Assembly (NCBI GenBank): GCA_947647645.1
Contig: CANSLE010000160.1
Location: 1 to 5,989 of the forward strand
Direction of reading: 5' to 3'
Origin: an uncultured Microbacterium sp.
GTDB lineage: Bacteria > Actinomycetota > Actinomycetes > Actinomycetales > Microbacteriaceae
DNA: 5,989 bases
How positions within the stretch are numbered: position 1 is the first letter of the stretch; the number at the start of each line of letters is the position of its first letter. This document shows positions 1-5,228 of this stretch, one piece after another. The notes beneath the pieces are model-generated. The model had not been told where the DNA came from, did no database searches, and was given only the letters and a program-made list of their open reading frames with translations. The position numbers and the translations under genes are program-made.

Positions 1-458
1 AGAAGGTGGTCACGCACGTCAAGAACCAGGCGCGGCCCGACTATCGCGCCGACGTTCAGGCCGTCGCCGAGAAGAAGGAGATCGACGCCGACATCGGTGA
101 CGACCTCGATCTGCTGCTCGCCGCCGCCGAGCAGATCATCTCGACCCAGTTCGGGTCGACGTCGATGCTGCAGCGCAAGCTCCGCGTCGGCTTCGCGAAG
201 GCCGGCCGCCTCATGGACCTCCTGGAGTCGCGCGAGATCGTGGGTCCCTCCGAGGGCTCCAAGGCCCGCGACGTGCTCGTGACGCCGGATCAGCTCCCCG
301 AGGTGCTCGCGCGCCTGCGCGGCGACGATCCCCCGGCGGCGACGCGGGCGAAGGATCCGTACGGTCCGGATGCCGTGTCCTCCCAGTTCGCCGGGCTCGA
401 GGTCGTGGACGGCGACGCCGGATCCGAGGACGCGTGGGGGCTGACCGGCCGGGATTGA
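1..458 (+). CDS. ftsK: DNA translocase FtsK, C-terminal end (partial)
   Basis: This is the last ~151 codons of an FtsK/SpoIIIE DNA translocase, read in frame from base 3; the motor domain lies before the window. FtsK is a septum-anchored hexameric ATPase that pumps chromosomal DNA through the closing division site. The fragment opens with the VVTHVKNQARPDYR segment that follows the motor. It continues into the gamma winged-helix DNA-binding domain (about bases 99-320), recognised by the hallmark VGFAKAGRLMDLLE and IVGPSEGSKARDVLV. In the family this domain reads polar DNA sequences that orient translocation. After it comes an Asp/Ala/Gly-rich tail of about 45 residues with no motif I recognise. 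The gene ends 25 bp before pgsA. Identification is by motif and by synteny; the only uncertainty is the missing N-terminus. Confidence 0.96.
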   Translation, partial: KVVTHVKNQARPDYRADVQAVAEKKEIDADIGDDLDLLLAAAEQIISTQFGSTSMLQRKLRVGFAKAGRLMDLLESREIVGPSEGSKARDVLVTPDQLPEVLARLRGDDPPAATRAKDPYGPDAVSSQFAGLEVVDGDAGSEDAWGLTGRD

Positions 459-471
459 GCGGGTGCGCCGG

Positions 472-484
472 TAGGCTCGCCTCG
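472..484 (+). promoter_or_regulatory. candidate -10 element for a leaderless pgsA transcript
   Basis: TAGGCT (472-477) fits the actinobacterial -10 pattern TAnnnT and lies six bases before the GTG start at 484, the usual distance from a -10 to the transcription start. There is no convincing Shine-Dalgarno sequence in the 25-bp gap. Together these suggest a transcript that begins at or next to the start codon. No clear -35 is visible; TTGAGC at 455-460 is too close. The 8-mer GTAGGCTC recurs at 2425-2432 downstream of the recA LexA box, which supports its reading as a promoter element. Inference only. Confidence 0.5.
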
Positions 485-1074
485 TGGCGATTCCCCGGCA
501 GCTCCCCAACGCGATCACGATCGGGCGCATCCTGTGCGCGCCGGTCTTCCTCTGGATGCTCCTCGCCGATCACGGCGCGGACGGCGGCCTGCGCTGGGGT
601 GCCGCGGCGCTGTTCGTCGTGGCCATCGCCACCGACGGCATCGACGGCTACCTCGCCCGCAAGTACGAGATCGTCACCAATCTCGGAAAGCTCCTCGATC
701 CCATCGCCGACAAGGCGCTCACCGGGTGCGCGTTCGTGGGGCTGTCCATCCTCGGCGAGCTGCCGTGGGCGTTCACGATCATCGTGCTGGTGCGCGAGAT
801 CGGCATCACAGTGCATCGTCTCGTGGTCGCGAGCGACCACGTCGTGGCCGCCGCGTGGATGGGAAAGCTCAAGACCGTCGCGCAGGCCGTCGCCCTGTCG
901 CTGGCGCTTCTCCCGCTGTGGACCCTCGTCGGGGAGTGGATCCACGTCGTGAACACGATCACGATGACGATCGCGGTCGTCCTGACGGTCGCGAGCGGTG
1001 TCGACTACGTGATCGCCGAGGTGCGCGGAGCGCGGGCGTCGCGCGGTGACGCTGCGACGGGGAAGCGCCGGTGA
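484..1074 (+). CDS. pgsA: CDP-diacylglycerol–glycerol-3-phosphate 3-phosphatidyltransferase (PgsA)
   Basis: A 196-residue membrane enzyme of the CDP-alcohol phosphatidyltransferase family. It transfers a phosphatidyl group from CDP-diacylglycerol to glycerol-3-phosphate, the committed step toward phosphatidylglycerol and cardiolipin. The complete family signature D-x2-DG-x2-AR-x8-G-x3-D-x3-D is present: D51, D54, G55, A58, R59, G68, D72 and D76. These acidic residues bind the metal and the CDP-lipid. Several hydrophobic stretches (about residues 12-28, 38-50, 82-103, 115-125, 132-148 and 155-175) fit a six-helix membrane protein, ending in a basic cytoplasmic tail. The GTG at 484 gives the typical N-terminus ending in LPNAITIGRI. 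The 3' end overlaps the next gene by 4 bp (GTGA). Family assignment is secure; glycerol-3-phosphate as the substrate is inferred from the family and from the conserved position next to ftsK. Confidence 0.93.
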   Translation: MAIPRQLPNAITIGRILCAPVFLWMLLADHGADGGLRWGAAALFVVAIATDGIDGYLARKYEIVTNLGKLLDPIADKALTGCAFVGLSILGELPWAFTIIVLVREIGITVHRLVVASDHVVAAAWMGKLKTVAQAVALSLALLPLWTLVGEWIHVVNTITMTIAVVLTVASGVDYVIAEVRGARASRGDAATGKRR

Positions 1075-1643
1075 GCGCGCCGTCGCGGGGTCTGCATCCG
1101 CACGGCGAGACGGACGATACCGGCGTCGCCGACGACCTCGAGAGCACCCTCGTGTCGGTCGGGCGACGGAGTGAGCCGGAACGTCTCGTGGCGCGGCTGG
1201 GCGAGCTCGGCTGGACGATCGCGGCTGCCGAGTCGCTCACGGGCGGACTGGTCGCGGCATCCATCGTGTCGGTGTCCGGAGCCTCGCGCGTCTTCCGCGG
1301 GGGCATCGTCGCGTACGCCACCGATGTGAAGGCGAGTCTTCTGGGCGTCGAGCAGCACCTCCTCGACGCGCACGGTCCCGTCCATCCCCGAGTTGCGAGC
1401 CAGATGGCCGAAGGGGTGCGTCGAGCGCTCGGCCGGGACGGTGTGCCCGCCGACGTGGGCATCGCGACGACGGGTGTCGCGGGGCCCGTCTCCTCCGACG
1501 GGCAGCCCGTCGGAACCGTCCACATCGCCGTTGCGACGCCGCTGGGCTCGCGTGTCGAGTCGGTCCAGCTCGCCGGCGACCGTGACGGCATCCGCGCCGA
1601 GTCGGCGGCCCGTGCGATCCGGCTCGTTCTCGACACGCTGTGA
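1071..1643 (+). CDS. pncC: CinA C-terminal domain amidohydrolase (nicotinamide-nucleotide amidase type)
   Basis: A 190-residue protein consisting of the CinA C-terminal domain alone; the N-terminal molybdopterin-binding-like domain of full-length CinA is absent. Characterised members deamidate nicotinamide mononucleotide to nicotinate mononucleotide, recycling the NMN released by NAD-dependent DNA ligase. Visible motifs are AESLTGG (E54-G59, with S55 the likely nucleophile by family analogy), the FRGGIVAYAT segment with nearby K87, GIATTGVAGP, and PVGTVHIAVA near the C-terminus. In place of the common GGG-type loop after AGP it has VSSDGQ. The first ~35 residues are not conserved in appearance; a GTG at 1152 is a possible shorter start. 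The GTG at 1071 is preferred because it overlaps the pgsA stop (GTGA) and has GGAAG five bases upstream, suggesting translational coupling. Often annotated as cinA. Confidence 0.9.
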   Translation: MSAPSRGLHPHGETDDTGVADDLESTLVSVGRRSEPERLVARLGELGWTIAAAESLTGGLVAASIVSVSGASRVFRGGIVAYATDVKASLLGVEQHLLDAHGPVHPRVASQMAEGVRRALGRDGVPADVGIATTGVAGPVSSDGQPVGTVHIAVATPLGSRVESVQLAGDRDGIRAESAARAIRLVLDTL

Positions 1644-1731
1644 GCCCTGTGCGGCACCGGACGGATGTCGCGAGGAATACCGCGCGTGTCGGGGTGGTTA
1701 CGTATGAGCGATTCCCATCCATTACCCAGCA

Positions 1732-1759
1732 CGACAGGGCTATCGTGGCCCTCACGTCG
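1732..1759. repeat. interrupted inverted repeat in the clgR upstream region
   Basis: Within the 183-bp gap before clgR, CGAC-AGGGC (1732-1740) and GCCCT-cac-GTCG (1748-1759) form a nine-base-pair interrupted dyad around the 7-base centre TATCGTG. The centre contains TATCGT, a TAnnnT -10-like hexamer. A further TAnnnT element, TACTGT, follows at 1762-1767. The dyad could be an operator or part of a promoter region. I cannot match it to a regulator, and I do not remember the ClgR operator well enough to score it. Confidence 0.35.
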
Positions 1760-1761
1760 GG

Positions 1762-1767
1762 TACTGT
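1762..1767 (+). promoter_or_regulatory. candidate -10 element for clgR
   Basis: TACTGT fits TAnnnT and is followed about seven bases later by a plausible start near 1774, giving a leader of roughly 50 nt with a strong ribosome binding site. No good -35 is visible, which would fit an activator-dependent promoter. Weak evidence on its own. Confidence 0.3.
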
Positions 1768-1810
1768 TATCCACCCGGGCACCGAACCCCGGTCAGGGAA
1801 TCACGAGTAG

Positions 1811-1816
1811 AGGAGG
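1811..1816 (+). promoter_or_regulatory. strong ribosome binding site deciding the clgR start
   Basis: AGGAGG lies ten bases before the ATG at 1827. It fixes that ATG as the start. The reading frame is open upstream to an ATG at 1665, but that ATG has no such site and the codons between are rare for this genome (ATA, TTA, CTA, AGA). Confidence 0.85.
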
Positions 1817-1826
1817 GGGCCCGAAC

Positions 1827-2147
1827 ATGATCCTCGTTCGTCAGGAGATCGGCGAAGTCCTGCGCGACTTCCGTCTGCAGAAGGGGCGCACCCTCCGTCA
1901 GGTGGCGGGGCGCGCCAGTGTCGCCCTCGGCTACCTGAGCGAGGTCGAGCGCGGTCAGAAGGAGGCCTCCAGCGAGATCCTCGCTGCGGTGGCCGAGGCG
2001 CTCGACGTCCCGATCTCGACCATCATGCACGAAGTGGGCGACCGCCTGTCGGTGCTCGAAGGCCTGCAGGTCTTCCCCGATGTGGTTCCCGACGACCTGG
2101 CCGCCCTCGATGGCGGACTGGTCCAGCCCGAGCTCTCCCTGCGCTGA
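1827..2147 (+). CDS. clgR: XRE-family transcriptional regulator ClgR
   Basis: A 106-residue helix-turn-helix protein. The XRE/Cro-type DNA-binding domain covers about residues 6-62: TLRQVAGRA is the first helix of the turn, SVALGYLSEVERG is the recognition helix region, and the QKEASSEILAAVAEALDVP segment follows. This is very close to how I remember ClgR of mycobacteria, corynebacteria and streptomycetes, where the protein activates clpP1P2, clpC and other proteolysis or repair genes. In those organisms ClgR lies near recA, as here. After the domain a short tail (residues 73-106) contains QVFPDVVPDD and ends in ELSLR. It lacks the two-alanine C-terminus through which streptomycete ClgR is, as I recall, degraded by Clp protease. 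The gene ends one base before the start of the next small gene, so the pair is probably co-transcribed. Confidence 0.88.
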   Translation: MILVRQEIGEVLRDFRLQKGRTLRQVAGRASVALGYLSEVERGQKEASSEILAAVAEALDVPISTIMHEVGDRLSVLEGLQVFPDVVPDDLAALDGGLVQPELSLR

Positions 2148-2148
2148 C

Positions 2149-2373
2149 GTGCGGCGCAGTGAGTTCGTCCGCGCCGTCGACGACGAGTTCGGTGGGCGGG
2201 GCGCGAGCCTGGTCGCCGATCTCGCCCTCCCCGGCGTCGGTCACCGTACCGCGGCCCAGGCTCTCGCGGACGGTGTCGACCCTCGGGAGATCTGGATCGC
2301 GCTGTGCGTCGAGACCGATGTGCCGCTCGCGCGTCGTCACGGCGTCGGCATGATGGAGCCCCGGCGGCGCTGA
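2149..2373 (+). CDS. DUF3046 family protein
   Basis: A small 74-residue protein read from the GTG at 2149, one base after the clgR stop codon, which suggests translational coupling; no separate ribosome binding site is visible. The pattern SEFVRAVDDEFG near the N-terminus, LALPGVGHRTAAQALADGVDPREIW in the middle, and ALCVETDVP toward the end match the DUF3046 family, which is found in actinobacteria just upstream of recA (for example Rv2738c in M. tuberculosis). The function is unknown. It is cytosolic in appearance, with no membrane segment, signal peptide or cysteine cluster (one Cys only). The last residues (HGVGMMEPRRR) are basic and probably variable. Family assignment rests on pattern memory plus gene position. 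Confidence 0.88.
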   Translation: MRRSEFVRAVDDEFGGRGASLVADLALPGVGHRTAAQALADGVDPREIWIALCVETDVPLARRHGVGMMEPRRR

Positions 2374-2403
2374 TCCGTCCTGCCTGCGCGGCGTGTCGCG
2401 ATA

Positions 2404-2419
2404 TCGAAACTCTGTTCGA
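2404..2419. promoter_or_regulatory. LexA binding site (SOS box) upstream of recA
   Basis: The 16-mer TCGAAACTCTGTTCGA matches the actinobacterial and Gram-positive SOS box TCGAAC-N4-GTTCGA at 11 of 12 fixed positions; only the sixth base is changed (C to A). It lies 222 bp before the recA start and six bases before a TAGGCT -10-like hexamer, so bound LexA would cover the -35 region of that promoter. It indicates LexA-repressed, DNA-damage-inducible transcription of recA and probably recX. Confidence 0.9.
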
Positions 2420-2425
2420 GGGGCG

Positions 2426-2431
2426 TAGGCT
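2426..2431 (+). promoter_or_regulatory. candidate -10 of the LexA-controlled recA promoter
   Basis: TAGGCT fits TAnnnT and lies immediately downstream of the SOS box. The surrounding GTAGGCTC is identical to the element before pgsA. The expected start is near 2438, giving a leader of about 200 nt before recA. No canonical -35 is visible, because the SOS box occupies its position. Confidence 0.6.
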
Positions 2432-2488
2432 CCTGCACAAGAGGTGGACCGAGACCTTTGTCCACAGCTCAGGGCGCATCGACGGCCG

Positions 2489-2511
2489 ATGTCTGAGGTG
2501 CTCCCTAGCGT
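2489..2511 (+). promoter_or_regulatory. candidate RecA-NDp (PafBC-type, LexA-independent) recA promoter
   Basis: ATGTCTGAGG (2489-2498), a 7-base spacer and TAGCGT (2506-2511) resemble the mycobacterial RecA-NDp motif as I remember it: TTGTCRGTGG, a short spacer of 7-8, then TAnnnT. The -10 part matches fully and the upstream part matches at 7 of 10 positions. In mycobacteria this promoter type is activated after DNA damage by the PafBC regulator without need for RecA or LexA. Here it lies downstream of the SOS box and would give a leader of about 120 nt. Assignment is by motif only. Confidence 0.55.
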
Positions 2512-2539
2512 GGACATCGTCATCACGACACCTCCGCCT

Positions 2540-2576
2540 TGTCGCAGCGTCCTCCCCGTCGGGGAGGAGCGCGACA
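2540..2576 (+). repeat. strong hairpin in the recA 5' leader
   Basis: TGTCGC-a-GC-g-TCCTCCCC (2540-2557) pairs with GGGGAGGA-GC-GCGACA (2561-2576) around the three-base loop GTC. The result is a 16-bp, almost all G-C stem with two single-base bulges (2546 and 2549). It lies downstream of both candidate promoters and 64 bases before the recA ATG. No U-rich run follows, so it is not a classical intrinsic terminator. It could be a U-less terminator or attenuator, an RNA stabiliser, or a protein-binding structure. The 3' arm carries GGGGAGGAG, a ribosome-binding-like string that the stem would mask. Confidence 0.8.
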
Positions 2577-2600
2577 GCCTACAGGCGACGGAATCCCCGA

Positions 2601-2626
2601 GACGGCAGAGCCGTCGACGGCAGAGC
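2601..2626 (+). repeat. 11-bp tandem repeat with alternative pairing just before recA
   Basis: GACGGCAGAGC occurs at 2601-2611 and again at 2616-2626, a 15-bp period. The intervening GCCGTC (2610-2615) can pair with the first GACGGC as a 6-bp, 3-base-loop hairpin. It also forms the 12-bp palindrome GCCGTCGACGGC with the second copy. The second copy ends three bases before the recA ribosome binding site. Seen directly; function unknown. Confidence 0.75.
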
Positions 2627-2628
2627 AC

Positions 2629-2634
2629 AAGGAG
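2629..2634 (+). promoter_or_regulatory. recA ribosome binding site
   Basis: AAGGAG lies six bases before the ATG at 2641 and decides this start over the in-frame TTG at 2539, whose coding extension would run through the leader hairpin and has no conserved sequence. Confidence 0.85.
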
Positions 2635-2640
2635 CACGTC

Positions 2641-3696
2641 ATGCCCTCACCCGCTGACCGCGAGAAGGCCCTCGAATCGGCCCTCGCCCAGATCGACCGG
2701 CAGTTCGGAAAGGGCTCGGTCATGAGACTGGGCAGCGACGAACGCGCTCCCGTCGAAGTCATCCCGACTGGTTCCATTGCCCTCGATGTCGCGCTCGGAG
2801 TCGGCGGGCTGCCCCGTGGCCGCATCATCGAGATCTACGGTCCCGAGTCATCGGGTAAGACCACGCTCACCCTGCACGCGATCGCGAACGTCCAGCGCGC
2901 CGGGGGCATCGCAGCCTTCATCGACGCCGAGCATGCGCTCGACCCCGACTATGCCCAGAAGCTCGGCGTCGACATCGACCAGCTGCTCGTCTCGCAGCCC
3001 GACACGGGGGAGCAGGCGCTCGAGATCGCCGACATGCTCGTCCGCTCGGGTGCCATCGACCTCGTCGTGATCGACTCCGTGGCCGCGCTCGTGCCCAAGG
3101 CCGAGATCGAGGGTGAGATGGGCGACTCGCACGTCGGTCTGCAGGCGCGCCTCATGTCGCAGGCGTTGCGAAAGCTCACCGGTGGGCTCAACCAGACCAA
3201 CACGACGATGATCTTCATCAACCAGCTGCGCGAGAAGATCGGCGTCTTCTTCGGCTCGCCGGAGACCACGGCCGGCGGTAAGGCGCTGAAGTTCTACGCC
3301 TCGGTGCGCCTCGACATCCGTCGTATCGAGACACTCAAGGACGGGACCGAGGCGGTGGGCAACCGTACGCGCGTGAAGGTCGTCAAGAACAAGATGGCCC
3401 CGCCCTTCAAGCAGGCCGAGTTCGACATCCTGTACGGCATCGGCATCTCGCGCGAGGGCTCGCTCATCGACTTCGGTGTGGAGCACGCGCTGGTCAAGAA
3501 GTCGGGCGCCTGGTACACCTACGACGGCGAGCAGCTCGGGCAGGGCAAGGAGAACGCCCGTAACTTCCTGCTCAAGAACCCCGACATCGCCGCGGAGATC
3601 GAGACCAAGATCAAGCAGAAGCTCGGTGTCGGTCAGCCCCGTGGCGCGGTCGAGGCCGCTCCCGCTGACGACCTGGCTGCGCGCCGCCCGGCCTGA
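2641..3696 (+). CDS. recA: Recombinase RecA
   Basis: A full-length RecA of 351 residues, the usual size for the family and without an intein. RecA polymerises on single-stranded DNA, drives homologous strand exchange, and acts as coprotease for LexA self-cleavage. Visible landmarks are the N-terminal polymerisation helix (ALESALAQIDRQFGKGSVMRLG, 9-31), Walker A GPESSGKT (67-74), the catalytic-glutamate segment FIDAEHALDP (E97), Walker B LVVIDSV (141-147), DNA-binding loop 1 around EGEMGDSH (157-164), and the loop 2 region NQLREKIGVFFGSPETTAGGKALK (194-217). The C-terminal domain ends in a variable Ala/Asp tail finishing RRPA rather than a strongly acidic one. The ATG at 2641 has a good ribosome binding site. 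The stop codon shares one base with the recX start. Expression is predicted to be SOS-controlled from the upstream LexA box. Confidence 0.99.
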   Translation: MPSPADREKALESALAQIDRQFGKGSVMRLGSDERAPVEVIPTGSIALDVALGVGGLPRGRIIEIYGPESSGKTTLTLHAIANVQRAGGIAAFIDAEHALDPDYAQKLGVDIDQLLVSQPDTGEQALEIADMLVRSGAIDLVVIDSVAALVPKAEIEGEMGDSHVGLQARLMSQALRKLTGGLNQTNTTMIFINQLREKIGVFFGSPETTAGGKALKFYASVRLDIRRIETLKDGTEAVGNRTRVKVVKNKMAPPFKQAEFDILYGIGISREGSLIDFGVEHALVKKSGAWYTYDGEQLGQGKENARNFLLKNPDIAAEIETKIKQKLGVGQPRGAVEAAPADDLAARRPA

Positions 3697-4412
3697 TGAC
3701 ACCGTCGCGACACGGGGGCGAGCGCGATCGCCTCGCCCCCGTGATCCCGCTGTTCGGGCGAGCGGAGCCGGATGCGGCACTCCCGCCGTCCGCACGTGCG
3801 TCCGATGACGTGCTCTCCAGCCTCGTATCCTCCGCGGACGGTGTCGCCGCCACGTGGCATCCGACCTGGACCTATGAGCGCGCCGAGTCGGCCTGGGACG
3901 AGGACACCGCAGCGGTGATCGCCGACGCGGAGTCCGCGCTGGTGAAGCGGCTTCGCACGCGCTCGCTGTCGGAGCGCGAAGCGTCCGCGTTCCTGCGTGA
4001 ACGGGATCTGGTCGACGATGCGGTCGAGGACGTCCTCGACCGCATGCGCGGCCTGGGCTACGTCGACGACGCTGCGCTCGCTGAGCAGCTCGTGCACAGC
4101 GGGGTCGAGCGCAAGGGGCAGGGGCGTGCGATGCTCGCGCAGTCGCTGGCCAAGAGGGGAATTCCCCGTGACGTGATTGACGCCGCGCTCGACGCGGTGC
4201 CCGATGACGAGGCCGACCGCGCCCTCGATTTCGCCCGGCAGAAGGCCCGATCGATGCGTGATCTCGATCGCGACACCGCGCTTCGGCGTCTGTCGGGGCA
4301 GTTGGCACGACGCGGATACGGGGCGACCGCGCTGTCGGCTGCTCGTCAGGCCCTCGACGAACTGGGGCGCCCCGCGCGCCGTCCGCAGCCGGGGGTCGTC
4401 CGCTTCGAATGA
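3696..4412 (+). CDS. recX: Regulatory protein RecX
   Basis: A 238-residue RecX, the modulator that binds RecA filaments and inhibits recombination and ATPase activity. The helical-repeat core runs from about residue 72 to 225. It includes LSEREASAFLRERDLVDDAVEDVLDRMRGLGYVDDAALAEQLV (91-133) and KGQGRAMLAQSLAKRGIPRDVIDAAL (140-165), where GYVDD and KG-x6-LAxRGI are the family hallmarks. A third repeat (about 172-222) follows, with LARRGYG. The first ~70 residues are a low-complexity extension with the segment VIPLFG (16-21) that I associate with Microbacteriaceae RecX, so the protein is longer than the ~150-170-residue enterobacterial type. The ATG overlaps the recA stop by one base (TGATG), without a clear ribosome binding site, implying coupled translation and a fixed ratio to RecA. 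It is convergent with the next gene, 36 bp away. Confidence 0.95.
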   Translation: MTPSRHGGERDRLAPVIPLFGRAEPDAALPPSARASDDVLSSLVSSADGVAATWHPTWTYERAESAWDEDTAAVIADAESALVKRLRTRSLSEREASAFLRERDLVDDAVEDVLDRMRGLGYVDDAALAEQLVHSGVERKGQGRAMLAQSLAKRGIPRDVIDAALDAVPDDEADRALDFARQKARSMRDLDRDTALRRLSGQLARRGYGATALSAARQALDELGRPARRPQPGVVRFE

Positions 4413-4448
4413 GGCGGCGTCGGCTCGGCGTGTGCGCATCCGTTGCGG

Positions 4449-5224
<776 letters not shown>

Positions 5225-5228
<4 letters not shown>

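Noticed and set aside
1665..1826. Upstream in-frame extension of clgR from an ATG at 1665
   Set aside because: The codons are atypical for this genome (ATA, TTA, CTA, AGA), the extension has no conserved sequence, and a strong AGGAGG sits before the ATG at 1827.
2539..2640. In-frame extension of recA from a TTG at 2539
   Set aside because: It would translate through the leader hairpin and repeats, shows no RecA-like sequence, and the ATG at 2641 has a proper ribosome binding site.
2641..3696. Intein in RecA, as found in some mycobacteria
   Set aside because: The protein is collinear with ordinary RecA at 351 residues, with no insertion at any motif.
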